A stretch of 64,000 nucleotides of DNA, from assembly GCA_001632425.1 (NCBI GenBank), contig KV425578.1, positions 228,498 to 292,497 of the forward strand, written 5' to 3'. The position numbers were made by a program, and so were the translations under genes. The notes under the pieces were generated by a model. That model was not told where the DNA came from. It saw only the letters and a list, made by a program, of their open reading frames with translations, and did no database searches. Positions 21,782-33,653 of the stretch are shown here, piece after piece. Position 1 is the first letter of the stretch; the number at the start of each line of letters is the position of its first letter. The stretch is from Neolentinus lepideus HHB14362 ss-1 (Eukaryota > Basidiomycota > Agaricomycetes > Gloeophyllales > Gloeophyllaceae).

Positions 21782-21858
21782 CACTGTGGGAGTCTTACTC
21801 TTTGAGGACCTGCAAAATGTTGATCAAAATGGATATCCCATATAATTACTTTGGCAAA
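21782..21858 (+). repeat. Left terminal inverted repeat of the CACTA-type element
   Basis: 77 bp, three mismatches to the complement of 33343-33419. Confidence 0.9.
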
Positions 21859-22174
21859 TCATTCTGTCAAAGAGAAAAGTTTATACTAAGGGAATAGCCA
21901 ACAGACTGGATGAAATATTATCCATTTTATTACCTTCAAGATCACTTGAATGTCTATAGTTAAACATCAAGCAAAACTGATAGCAAAATATTTTCTCTGA
22001 GAAACATTTTTGTAAGTGAGTTTGTTTTAAATCTTTGCCGACTCTTAAATGGTAAATAATTATATATATTACCATAAGGGCTATTTAGGTGTTATATTAT
22101 GTAATACCATATATTACCTTTTGACAGTATAAAAAAGTATATAAAAAAGTATATATTTGGGACTGAGTCAGAAT

Positions 22175-22290
22175 GTATTGCCCGGTGATCGCCCAGTGAT
22201 TGCCCATAGGGGGCCCAGTGGCCACCCACAGAGCACCCGGTGAGTGCCCAGTGATCACCCACAGAGTGCCCACAGCTACGCCATAAGCAC
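22175..22290 (-). repeat. Subterminal repeats of the CACTA-type element, left arm
   Basis: Several degenerate copies of a motif around GCCCAGTGATTGCCCA / GTGCCCAGTGATCACCCA. They are the inverted counterpart of the block at 32930-33030. Subterminal motifs of this kind bind the transposase-associated protein in studied CACTA elements. Confidence 0.65.
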
Positions 22291-22319
22291 CCACTAATCG
22301 CATGACACCCAATACTTGC

Positions 22320-24227
22320 TGTTACGAAAATAGCAGGTCACGGGATGGAGCGCTGAATCATATTTCAAATTCCTTTATCACATGCCTATTGCTTCGCTTA
22401 CACATCATTCACATGCTTCAGCATGGACAGAGTCATTTTCCTTATATGTATGAATATTCCCTAGATGTCAGAGGATCTCGGGATCCATCATTCACATGCC
22501 TCGGCATGAACATTCTAGTTCATTCCATGTAGTTCTTTTCTCTGACTCATACGGTCTAGATCAGTCTAGGTAGTTCTTTCTCTGCATAGAACCACACACG
22601 ACCAAGCATGCACAGCTGGTCCGTGCACAGGGGACTGGGGTATATAAGGCGTACCATATCTTGTACTTTCCCTAGTTCTACCTTCTTGTAATCTACCACC
22701 TACTCTGAACTCTACCCTCAGCTAGTGAGACTACCTCACGTAGAGGACTCACAGAACTATACTCTATGGCTAAGCCTTGAGATAGCAGTACACTTTGCTA
22801 AGTGTACAGTACATGAATGTTGATAGGCCTCCAGCGTCGCTAGCCTCTGAAAACACGTTTTCGGCATGTTCGACATGATGCGGAAAGCGCTGACATCACC
22901 GACGTATCTTCAAGCGTTCACTGAGCTACAACTCAATACATCAGCGATCCCCGAGGACGCGCACCTCCGGGTACTGATGTCACCGCCGAGCATTGGACAC
23001 TTCGCTGCGCCGCATGCCTACTGGTGCTATACAGGGGACTCTATTCGATGACTCAGGATACTCTGAGGTTGTCAAATGTTGCTTATGCGCTCGGACGATG
23101 GAACCGATGGCATCGGCGACGTTTACTCAACACCCTGCCCCTTTCATACGATATGACGATCCTTGGAACCTCCAGAACTCAGCCTACTCACCCCGCAGCA
23201 ACGAATGGCAGCACTCGGTGCATCTATCAAGCGCCAACATGCGCTGAGTCACTCATATCGGCCTTCCTGATGCAAACCAGCTGATCTTACCTTCCATCTG
23301 ACCTCACAATAACTCGGCGTTCATTGGTCATCATACGATAGGATGCCGTGGGCCCTCGTTTTGGTCCGGCACCATCGCAACACTCGGTCAGCCCTCCTTA
23401 TGAAGTTCAAGTCAATTATCATCAAGCACGAGTCGTCAAAATGCACCGAGGTGCCATACAGGCTCAAGATGGAAGGATCTTCCCTGGGGCGGCAGTTCCT
23501 GACCTGTCTAGAGTGCTTCGGAATGAGAGCGGTATGCGGTGGATGATTGGCGAGCAGCTTGGGAGTTTAGAGAGACTTGGCAGTGCATTTTTGGTTGTAT
23601 TTTCTGATTGTAGATGCATGGAGCATCAGGCTGTCTCGGACTTAGCAGTTTCTTAGACTTCGGGTCACTTAGTACTTTAGGCGTCCTGTATATTCCTTTC
23701 CAGCAGTGAATTTTACCTCACAGCTCACATCTCAAAGCCTCGTTGCATCCGAATTGTGTTCTAAGAAGACCTCGGCATGAGGTCTTGCATTTACCTCTGC
23801 GTTTATCGTCTCTATTGCGTTATCCCTGTGTCTTCTGCACCGGCGTTCCATCTTATTGCACCATTGAAGTCCTCCGACGTGGAGGAACCTGTCAATCTAT
23901 CGTCCGATTATCGTCCAAGTCCCCAAAAAGGACAGCTGGTCTAGCCTGGCTCTGAGAACCCTCCGAGAAGTGCTGAGTCAGTGCTGAGACGCGTACAGCA
24001 AGAGAGTTAGAGAGTTAGGAGTGTTGCAGAGCATCTGGGTCTACTCACAAAGAGATATACGGTGCCATTTAGTGTTCTGTTTTGTCTTCCTCACCTCCCC
24101 CGAGCTTTACCCTTCTGCCCTTCGACTACTGACACTATTAGATGGAGTTCCCTCCGTGTTGTCTAGGTGTTTTTGGTGGTTGTTGTGTGTTGTAGCCTGT
24201 CAACGTGTTCAGGGTCACTTCCTAACA
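22320..24227 (+). repeat. 5' LTR of the Gypsy element, interrupted
   Basis: The LTR halves 22320-22820 and about 24207-24227 correspond to 32328-32849. A TATATAAGG box lies near 22640. The intervening 22821-24202 is a separate insertion. Confidence 0.88.
22821..24202. mobile_element. 1.38-kb TG...CA insertion (probable solo LTR) in the 5' LTR
   Basis: Comparison with the 3' LTR shows foreign DNA between ...ACATGAATGT and GTTCAGGG. It starts TGATAGGC and ends GCCTGTCA, complementary but for one base, as LTR ends are. The flanks ATGT (22817-22820) and ACGT (24203-24206) look like a 4-bp target duplication with one change. No coding region is seen, so a solo LTR of another retrotransposon is the simplest reading; a complete small element is the alternative. 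Confidence 0.7.
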
Positions 24228-24364
24228 TTAGGTAGAACTCTTCTACACCACACGCTGACTTCTCTCAAGTCTAGGCACAGACACATCGCAACAACATTGT
24301 TGCCAGGAACCAGGACTAGGAGTGGTATTGATAGCTATCGACCACCCTACAGCTCACCAACATC

Positions 24365-25459
24365 ATGGTGGCTACCCCAGGAGAACAAGGGTTAACACTG
24401 AACCCCTTGAGAGATGACAAAGAACAATCACTTCCAGGAACCCCAATCGTCACTGCACCCCATTCACTGATAACAATGCCTGAAGCAAAGGAGCTCAAAA
24501 TTGGTCAGCCCGACCCCTTCAATGGGTCGCATGACAAGCTCAGAGGCTTCTTGATCTCTGTCAACCTCTACACTGTGGTCAACTGAGCCATCTATGATAC
24601 AGATGAAAAGAAGATCGTATTTGCACTATCCTTCATGAAAGGAGGAAGTGCAGGACCATGGGCAGAATCCTTCATGTTATCAAAGAAGGATGAGAATGGA
24701 AGCATGCAGCTAGGGGAATACAAGGAGTTCCAAGCTGCCATAGAAGGATCTTTCTTGGAGATGGACATGGCAGGCAGTGCTATCACCAAGCTGCGCTACC
24801 TCAAACAGACCAAGACGGCAGACGAATATATCCAAGAGTTCTGCATCTATGCCTCACACAGTGAGCTCAAAGATGATGCAGCTCTTATTGAGTTTTTCGA
24901 AGATGGGCTTTAACTGAAGCTACTCAACTGTATCTACAGTCTCGAGAAGATGCCTACCACCATCAAGGAGTGGTACGAGATCACTGCTCGACTGGACAAC
25001 CAGTATCGAAAGAGGCTGGCTCATCTCAATGCCAGCAAAGGCAAGGCAATGACAACAATGACCTTCACTCCCTGATACTCAAAGGCCAAAGACCCTGATG
25101 CCATGGATGTCGACAGGCTCACCGAGGCACAGCAGGAGCAGTACAAAAAGGAAGGTCATTGCTTCATATGCGGAAGCAAAGAGCATCTAGCCATTGTGCA
25201 CAAGACAAAGGGTAACACCAAGAAACCTTTTACCAAGGTGCACAAGGCCAAGGATGATGAAGATCTCAAGAGCAAGGAAGAAGAGTCTGACAAGGACAAG
25301 GAAGAAGAAGTCATAGTCAAGAAAGTTAGATGTGACAAGAAACCTCACGCTAACTCTGACAAGACTGAACACATCCAAACACTCCAAGAGATGTTCAAGC
25401 AACTCACCCTCAATGAAAGGGTCGAGATATTTGGAGAATTAGAGGGTTTTGCCTAGGGT
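24365..25459 (+). pseudogene. Gypsy gag (broken)
   Basis: One frame from ATG 24365 interrupted by TGA (24584-24586), TAA (24911-24913) and TGA (25073-25075). It has the Ty3-type capsid pattern (KIGQPDPFNGSHDKLRGFL, FMKGGSAGPWA, TADEYIQEFCIYA) and a nucleocapsid knuckle CFICGSKEHLAIVH, in which the last metal ligand is His or lost rather than the usual Cys. A Lys/Glu-rich tail follows. Confidence 0.85.
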
Positions 25460-27047
25460 GACTCAAATTGACGCTGAGTTCACCCCTTCTCGCATGTTGA
25501 TGAGTCCTGTAGCTGGATGATCACAAAATATAGGCTCGAAGGTCTGCAGTCACTGGTGCCCAAGGGGAACAACCAACACCAACCCAGAGAGAAAGGGGAC
25601 AAAGGGGAGGCAAAGGGAGGCAGAAGTGGAGGGTGGATAGGGGGAGAACCCAAAGGTAGGGTGTACCAGCAACAGAGAACAAAGGGGAGGTGAAGAACAA
25701 GTAGTACTAGATGGATACCACACACCTAGAGAGTCCCTCGGGGGTAAACCTAACCAACCACTAAGGAGGATACCTCTAAAGCGAAAGGGATCGTCCAGGA
25801 AGTGGTCCAAGGTGATGGACAAGACTCCTAAGTCTATGAAAGAACCCTAGATGACAAGTAGAGGCAAGCGAAGGCTGATCCAGATGAGGTAGAGTGCTGT
25901 AAAGTCGAAGTACTGCCAGGAGGACTGCCTAGAGGGGGATGCTGGATGGCGATGGAGCAGTCAGAATAATGCTGGAATTACAGGGACAGGTCTGGGGAGT
26001 CACTGAGTAGCCTCGGACGATGAGACAACATGAGTCTGGGTGCTGTAGGACTCTAGATAAGTCAAAAACTGCAAAAAGGTCGAACTGTGGCTGAGGCTGG
26101 ACTGGACTGAGGCTGAGGCTAAGAGCGAAGCTAGGAACTGTTGCTGAGGACTAAGGAAGATGGAGGACAACTGTATAGGTCATGTCTACTACACTGAGGA
26201 GGGCAGGAGACGAAGTGGGGGGAAAGTAGCTCTCCCTTTCCTTGTGGAGGGAAAGGGACCTATGTACCTAAAGAATGGTGCATAGGATGAAGACGCTGAG
26301 GTCTGGACTGTGTCCAGAGGCATGGAAAACAGTAGGGGAACAAATAGGGGGTCAATCGGACAGATGGGAGACAAACTGAGGATAAAGAGAAGGAGAGTAG
26401 CATGTGGATATGAGGTGAATCATAAATCTAGACCATAAAATATAAAGGAAGCAGTGTGGAGTGATGTAGGATGAAGTATGATGCCATAGAAGTGGGGGTG
26501 AAGGCACATATCAAAGGAGGAAGCAGTGGAACATCATACCCGGACATCCAAGTACCATACAGGGATAGCTTCCCAAAGAGGTCATGGATCAATGATCTCT
26601 TCTGGGAACCCCAAAGTGAACAGTGGGAAGCACCCAGAGACTAAGGATAGCTTCCCAGAGATGACATAGAGGCTCTAGGACGATCCCTGACTTGCCCTGA
26701 AGTGAATGGATGGGAGGTAGTGTGGCTGCTGGGAGACTATGAGGGAATAGGGGGCTAGACTGCTATCCTGGGTCAGGGGACAAGACCTGGGAGGCTAGAG
26801 CATGATGATAGATAGCCAGTAGAGTCGTATAGGGCCACTAGGATGCATAGACAAGTGACTGATGTAGTGCTGCGGACAGCGGACACGATGCATAAGCGGT
26901 GGACGGTGGACACGATGCATAAGCGGCGGACATGGACAGTAAGAGGTGGACATGGACGATAAGCAGATGGACACAGACAGTAATCAAATGTGATGGACCA
27001 GGTAACAGAGTAGAGGCGAACCCTGAGACTAGCTGATGTGAGCAAGA
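25460..27047 (+). other. Gag-pol spacer of the Gypsy element, 1.6 kb
   Basis: A strongly purine-rich stretch (long AGGGGA/GGAGGA-type runs) between gag and the protease. No known domain was recognised. Parts look translatable (around 26500-26640), but TGA, TAA and TAG codons interrupt every frame. It may be an extended Gag C-terminus, an untranslated spacer or remnants of another insertion. Confidence 0.5.
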
Positions 27048-30000
27048 ATGCAAAATCCCAGCACAGAAACATCTGGTGCGTATCAACGTTCAATTGTAAT
27101 ACTAGGAGACTTGGTCAATGAGCAATCATTATTTATCCCAGTAATAATTGGATGGCAAGACATTGAAACCAAAGCCCTCATCGACTCTGGATGCATGGGA
27201 AAGATCATGAGCAACAAATTTGCTCGGGAACACAAATTCCCTACACATCGACTCCCTAAATCAATCATAGCAAGAATGGCAGATGGGACCATCATGAAAG
27301 GAGGTCTCATCACACACTGTGTCTATGCCAAAATGAAGATCAAGGGCAAAGCAAAGCTACACCGCTTTGTCCTAGCCAATGTCGAAGATGATGTCATCTT
27401 AGGCTATGACTGGCTGAAGAAGGAAGATCCAATGATCCGATTCAGCACCGGGGAAATCAGATTCCCTACAGTCGAAGAAGTTGATGATGATGAAGACCTG
27501 TGGTACAGGAATCAACCCCATGCCAAAGATGGATTAATGGAACCCTCTGAACATCCTGACGCATGGCACACTGACCAAGGTCAGAGGTGGACATGTGAGG
27601 ATAAACAAGGGGGGACCAATCCAAGTGTGCACTGGACGGGGATACAATTTCCTAGAATCACAGGTTCAAGACATCAACAGGACTATCACAAAAGGATTGA
27701 GGGAATCCAAAGGCGCTACCAGTGAATTTACCTCCAAGAATCCTTTCAGAAACTTTACATGGATGATGAATTCTTATTCTGATACCTAGAGGAAGGAGAG
27801 TCCATCGAAACAGGCTTAGGCAAAAAGGTCAACCCAGCAATGTGCATGGCTCAGGAGGCAGAGAAATCTGCCATACATGAGGAAGTCCCCAAACAGTACA
27901 AGAAATTCACTGATGTCTTTGACAAGAAGAAATTGGAGCGATTCCCTGGACATACCGTGTATAACCATGCCATCGATCTAAAACCCAGTTTTATTCCCAA
28001 AAAGGCCAAACTGTACCCAATGTCTCCAAAGGAACAAGTCAAGCTTGACGAGTTCCTTGAGGAGAATCTGCAGAAAGGATATATTTGACCATCAAAGTCA
28101 CCCATGGCCACACCCTTCTTCTTTGTAGGAAAGAAGGATGGCGACCTATGGCCTTGCCAAGACTATCGGTACCTGAACAACTGGATGGTGAAGAATGCAT
28201 ACCCAATCCCTCTCATTAGTGAAATTCTGGACAAGCTCCAAGGTGTCAAGATTTTCACCAAGCTTGATGTGCGCAAAGGATACAACAATGTGCACATCAA
28301 GGAAGGAGACGAATGGAAAGCAGCATTTATCACCAACAAAGGTCTATTTGAACCCACGGTCATGTTTTTTGGTCTATGCAATTCCCCGGCGACATTCCAA
28401 TTGATGATGAACAACATCTTCCATGACATGCTGTCAGAAGGATGGTTGATCATCTACATGGACGACATCCTTATATTCTCGACAACCCCAGAGGAAGATG
28501 AACAGTGAACTAAACAAGTGCTTCAACACCTTCAGGAAGCAGATCTGTACCCGAAGAAAGAGAAGTGCAAGTTCGCCAAATCTGAAGTTGAATATCTCAG
28601 AATGATTGTCAAGGAGAATTACATCGCCATGGACCCAGTCAAGCTCAAGGGAATTGCAGATTGGCCAACACCACAGAAGGTCAAGGATGTTTGATCCTTC
28701 CTATGGTTCTGCAACTTCTATAGACGGTTCATTCCACATTTCGCTGAAATCAGCAAACTGCTAATGTTGCTCACCAAGAAGGATCAATCATGGCAGTGGG
28801 CAACCACACAGGAATGGGCATTTAGGACATTGAAAAAGCTATTTCAAGGAGGACCAATGCTTTTGTTGCCTGATAAAAGCAAACCCTTCATCCTGGAAAC
28901 GGATGCATCCAAGGTCACATCAGGAGCTGTCCTATGACAACAAGACAGTAATGGCGACTGGCATCCTTGTGGGTTTATCTCAAAATCATTTGACCAAGCC
29001 CAACAGAACTACGAGATATACAACAGAGAGATGCTGGGCATCATTTGCAGACTAGAAGAATGGAAACATCATCTCAAGGGTTCCGATCATCCCATCATGG
29101 TACATTGCAACCATTGCAATATCAGGTATTTCCGATCAGCACAACGACTCACCCGATGACAAGCCAGATGGTCTCTGTACCTTTCACAATTCAATCTGAA
29201 CCTCAAGCATGTTCCTGGATGACACATCATCCAGGCTGATGCACTCTCTCGACGAGCAGACCATGTGGATGGGAATATGGACAATGAGGATCAAATCCTG
29301 TTGCCATCATCAATGTTTACTCTCCCACAGGCCTCACACTCAGAACCTATGAAACCCAAGCCAGTGAAACACGAAGCACTACCAACTGTGCATCCCACTC
29401 CTATGGAGCAGGACCCTGTAGAACCCCCTGCCTCACTCAGGGAGTATGAACCACCAGTGCAATCAGAACCTATGCAGACCATGGATCCCTTAGACTCCAT
29501 GGCTCCACCATCACCTACCATCAGTGAATGGTTGGACACCTCTATGGATATCATAGAGTGACCCCTCACACCTCCACCGAATCCCCTAATACTTCCATTA
29601 CCTGATCCCACAGAGGAATGGATTGTAGGTGACAGTCTGAACCACCCAGACATTATGGACATAAGTCCTGCTATGAAGCGTCCTTGATCACCGCTATCAG
29701 AAGACCTCGTACCTTTAGCACCACCCATGAAATGTCAAAACACATCCACTGATGACAGCTGTATCGCAACCATCACCATCAAGGACAATACCTGGGAAAA
29801 GGCACTGAACACGCTGAAGCAGGGTGGTCCGGCCCCTTTCAAGACTCAATTGTCTGACTGGTCGGTGGAGGGAGATTGTATCTTCTTCAAAAACTGTCTT
29901 TATGTTCCTGACAATAGGGAACTGCAGTGAAGTCTGATCCAACAGAATCATGACAGCACCCTAGCAGGACATCCTGGAGTCTATAAGACTTATGAACTTC

Positions 30001-31193
30001 TCCGCCAACACTACTGGTGGCTGGGAATGTTTATCTTCACTCAGCATTATGTGAAGGGCTGTGCCACCTGCCAACAGAACAAGGTTAACACACACCCAAC
30101 ATGACCCCCCCTCATGCCCATCAAGGGCCCTGACTGGAATGAACCATTCTCAACCACGTCAGTTGATTTCATCACTGACCTGCCATTATCCAATGGCTAT
30201 GATTTGGTCATGGTCATGGTAGACCATGGATGTACAAAAGGGGTGATTCTAGAACCATGCAACAAGACTATCAATGCGGAAGGCACAGCAGAAGTTTTTC
30301 ACAGAACAGTCTTCTGACAATTTGGACTTCCAGACACTATCATTTCAGATAGAGGCCCACAATTTGCAGCTAAGGTTTTCCAAGAAACCTGCCAGCTACT
30401 GGGCATCAAATTGAAGATGAGCACAGCTTATCACCCTCAAACTGATGGGGAAACAGAATGAGTCAACCAAGAATTGGAGACATATCTGCGCATCTTCTGT
30501 GCCCAAGACCCTAACAACTGGGCAAATGTCTTATCCGAAGCAGAATTTGTGCATAATCAACACATCCATTCAGCAGGGCCTGCATCCTCCTTCTATCTCC
30601 TCATGGGATACAACCCTCGAACATCACCTCGCATCCCAGGATCGATGATTCCATCAGTCGAGGATAGGCTGAAACATCTAGAAAACATCAGAAAAGAAGC
30701 AGCAGCAGCACATGAGGTTGCTAGGAGAAGAATGGAGGAATGACAGCAAACCAATTTCAAACCCTTTGAAGTCAGAGAAAAGGTCTGGCTAGACTCATGG
30801 AACTTGAAGATTCCATACCCCTCACAGAAATTAGCACCTAAATGGGAAGGACCCTTCAAGATCAAGAAGCGTCTAGGCCCCTTGACCTACCAACTGGACA
30901 TTCCATGGAAGACTAGAATCCACAACATCTTCCATGCCTCGCTCCTTCTCAGGTATCATGAGAATGAGGTGCATGGCCCAAATTACCTACAACCACCACC
31001 TGAGGATATAGATGGAGATGAAGAATATGAAATAGAAGCCATCATGGAACATTGTGGGACCAAGGCTAGAAGACAATACCTAGTCAAATGGTTCGGCTAC
31101 CCATCAGCGGAAAACCAGTTCCTTCCAGAATCTGAATTAGGAAATGCAGCTGAGCTCCTCAATGCTTATAAACGTGCAAGGAACCTAAGCTGA
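27048..31193 (+). pseudogene. Gypsy pol: protease, RT, RNase H, integrase, chromodomain (about 15 stops)
   Basis: A single frame from 27048 to the final TGA at 31191-31193. In order: retropepsin with ALIDSGCMGKIMSN; reverse transcriptase with [29 protein letters not shown] and the YMDD box at about 28455; RNase H with ILETDASKVTSGAVL; integrase with a zinc HHCC-type segment (HPGVYKTYELL...CATCQQNK), [27 protein letters not shown] and [10 protein letters not shown]; and a C-terminal chromodomain YEIEAIMEHCGTKARRQYLV. Internal stops are TGA, at sites such as VKDV-*-SFL and FGLPD preceded by *-Q, where Arg is expected. The chromodomain places it in the chromovirus group. Confidence 0.92.
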
Positions 31194-31228
31194 ACAGCAT
31201 TTCCTCACTCACTCCCAACTACTTAAGC

Positions 31229-32293
31229 ATGCCCTCCCTCCATCGAATGCATGCATCCACTGACCTCCATGAAATTGCTCGACCACTACCACCCATTCCT
31301 TTGACTGTCTCCCCAACCTCCTCATCCACCTCTTCGACTTCAGTTTCCAATCCTGCCCCTCCACCATTAGCCTCCAACTCACCCTCAGAGTCCACATACT
31401 TAGGCCATCACCTTCCCTCACCCCCACTATCACAATCTGGAGAGTGTCACCTCCACAACGGCCCCTACGTCAACCGAATCCATCAAGTTCTCATCGACCA
31501 CCTCTCCAACCCCAGATTACACACTATCCTTGCCACTGATCCCATTGGCCATGTCATTGCCAGAGAGATTGGAGAACTCAAGCACATCCGAGCCCAGCAG
31601 GAGTCCACTCTCATAATCATTGAGGGTGCCCTCACCAGTATCAGGTGGGAATGCGGAGGACATGAGGACATCGGACAATGCCTCATCCACCGCCTCATTC
31701 ATTGAGGCATCCCCGATCCTCTCACCACCTTATGCCTACATGAGGCTATGAGATGCTCTCGACTCCACCCTGATGGCACAAGAGCCAACCCCATTGATGT
31801 CGACCAACCACCTCCTCCCTTCACTGATGAACCACGCTTTCCCTTCCAAGAACACTTGGGCCCATGGGACTGGCCTACACCCCAACATGTTCCAATTAGA
31901 TGGAACGTGGCATCACGACCACCCACTCCCCATCCAGCGCCGCCCCAACCTTGGGCCCAACGCTCTCAGTATGCTCCTCGGCGTGAACCTACCGTCTACA
32001 GGTCGTCGAGCACAGCATGCTGCTGGAACTGTGATGGGCTGGGACACATCACAGTTCAGTGCCCCACATTCTGCTGCCAAGTTTGCTGCCAACATCAACC
32101 TGGCCACTACTCTAGCGGTTGCCCTCAATCGCACCCCATGCTACCAGCTCTGGCTGTCATGGAAGTTATCCGTGATACTGGCCATTACCAGTTTGCTAGG
32201 CATGATGACTCTCCTCTCCCTGACTATCAAAGTTGGGATGCTACTTCTTCGATCAACAATGGGAGCAATACCAGTGTTCATGGCCATGATTAA
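31229..32293 (+). pseudogene. Third Gypsy frame between pol and 3' LTR, with zinc knuckles
   Basis: From ATG 31229 one frame of 355 codons runs to 32293 with a single TGA at 31703-31705. The N-terminal half is Pro/Ser-rich. A middle part (HQVLIDHLSNPRLHTILATD, REIGELKHIRAQQESTLII) looks helical. The C-terminal part has CWNCDGLGHITVQCP, a perfect CX2CX4HX4C knuckle, followed by a second Cys/His cluster (CCQVCCQHQPGHYSSGCP). It is not env and not a repeat of gag. It may be a nucleic-acid-binding accessory protein. Confidence 0.7.
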
Positions 32294-32327
32294 AGATCAG
32301 TGATCTTTAGTCTAGAAGCGGACCTAA

Positions 32328-32849
32328 TGTTATGAAAATAGCAGGTCACGGGATGGAGTGCTGAGTCATATTTCAAATTCCTTTATCACATGCCTATCAC
32401 TTTGCTTACACATCATTCACATGCTTCAGCATGGACAGAGTCATTTTCCTTATATGTATGAATATTCCCTAGATGTCAGAGGATCTCAGGATCCATCATT
32501 CACATGCCTCGGCATGAACATTCTAGTTGGTTCCATGTAGTTCTTTTCTCTGACTCATATGGTCTAGATCAGTCTAGGTAGTTCTTTCTCTGAGTAGAAC
32601 CACACACAACCAAGCATCCACAGCTGGTCCGTGCACAGGGGACTTGGGTATATAAGGCGTACCATATCTTGTACTTTCCCTAGTTCTACCTTCTTGTAAT
32701 CTACCACCTACTCTGAACTCTACCCTCGGCTAGTGAGACTACCTCACATAGAGGACTCACAGAACTATACTCTAAGGCTAAGCCTTGAGATAGCAGTACA
32801 CTTTGCTAAGTGTACAGTACATGAATGTGTTCAGGGTCACTTCCTAACA
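32328..32849 (+). repeat. 3' LTR of the Gypsy element
   Basis: 522 bp, TGTTATGAAAATAGCAGG to ...CTTCCTAACA, with a TATATAAGG box near 32650. Uninterrupted, so it defines the LTR structure. Confidence 0.92.
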
Positions 32850-32929
32850 CTTGCCAAGGTAGTGGTTAGTTGTACATATTCATCATTATCTATTACTACA
32901 TAGTGTAGTTGTCATGGGCATAGCTCTTG

Positions 32930-33030
32930 TGGGCAGTCAGTGGGCAATCACTGGGTGGTCAATGGGCAGTCAATGGGCAATCACTGGGCAGTCAGTGGGC
33001 AATCACTGGGCAGTCAATGGGCAATACATT
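32930..33030 (+). repeat. Subterminal repeats of the CACTA-type element, right arm
   Basis: Four to five tandem copies of about 22 bp around GGGCAATCACTGGGCAGTCA, alternating AATGGGCA and AGTGGGCA. Inverted relative to the left-arm block at 22175-22290. Confidence 0.75.
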
Positions 33031-33342
33031 TTGACGGAGTCAGGAATATGTATTTTCTGACTCACTTTTGGATGACACCAAAATGTGAAATAATATATTA
33101 TATCATAATGTAATTAAAAAGGCTGAACATTATTAAAAGTATGGATAGCCACTTAGGCGGCTACCCAAACCTGAAATATATCCATTCCATAAATGGATTT
33201 TGAAAGCAAATCTTTTGTTACTTCTTTTCCATTCTGTTTATATTTAATCATTGTGGTCATCTTGAAGGTAATGCTGTGGATAATATTTTGTCCAGTCTAC
33301 TGAGCATTCTCTAAATATTTAAGTTTTCCCATTACAGAATAT

Positions 33343-33419
33343 TTTGCGAAAGTAATTATATGGGATATCCATTTTGATCAACATTTTGCAGGTCCTCAAA
33401 GAGTGGGACTCCCGCAGTG
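33343..33419 (-). repeat. Right terminal inverted repeat of the CACTA-type element
   Basis: 77 bp, three mismatches to the complement of 21782-21858; followed by the TGA duplication. Confidence 0.9.
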
Positions 33420-33653
33420 TGAGTTTCTGACGCGGTCGGGAGCGCATCGTGCTTGCATATTCACTATACTCGGATTCGCGTTGATCTCTGGGTCTTTGTA
33501 TCTCTTCTAGTCTGAGCAAGAAGATGTGTGCCTGATGGGAAAGAGGTATCCGTAAGATCAGAAACCCGTTTCCGTCCAACCAGCGCAGTAAATGTTCAAA
33601 ACCGCCGAAATCAAGCATCTTCAATTGAACCGTCGTGACTCGCGATAGTAGCC

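Larger units (their letters stand above)
22320..32849 (+). mobile_element. Ty3/Gypsy LTR retrotransposon (chromodomain type), decayed
   Basis: A 10.5-kb element flanked by the 5-bp target duplication CTTGC (22315-22319, 32850-32854). LTRs begin TGTTA and end TAACA. Inside are gag (24365), a retropepsin-RT-RNase H-integrase-chromodomain pol frame (27048-31193) and an extra frame with zinc knuckles (31229-32293). Nearly all breaks in the frames are TGA codons. The two LTRs differ at roughly 15 of 522 positions, most of them CG in one copy and TG or CA in the other. Confidence 0.92.
21782..33419. mobile_element. Non-autonomous CACTA-type element carrying a Gypsy insertion
   Basis: The terminal inverted repeats 21782-21858 and 33343-33419 match at 74 of 77 positions and begin CACTG(T/C)GGGAGTC. 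The flanks carry a 3-bp direct repeat TGA (21779-21781, 33420-33422). CACT(A/G) termini and a 3-bp duplication define CACTA elements. Apart from the Gypsy insertion the element is only about 1.1 kb, AT-rich, and encodes no transposase. Subterminal GCCCAGTGATTGCCCA-like repeats sit on both arms. Confidence 0.85.

Noticed and set aside
22866..23656. Short plus-strand open frames inside the 1.38-kb insertion
   Set aside because: Overlapping, short and unrecognised; LTR sequence commonly shows such chance frames.
27048..31193. TGA as a recoded sense codon (Arg or Trp) in the Gypsy pol gene
   Set aside because: Intact CGA codons remain in the same frame (for example the two in ALSRRAD), host genes in the window use TGA as a normal stop, and the LTR changes show general CpG decay. 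Mutation explains the pattern without recoding.
33425..33610. Minus-strand frame with LLRWLDGNGFLILRIPLS and LLRLEEIQRPR just before copy D
   Set aside because: It has some coding character and may be a gene remnant next to the transposon, but no family was recognised and it runs into the CACTA terminal repeat.
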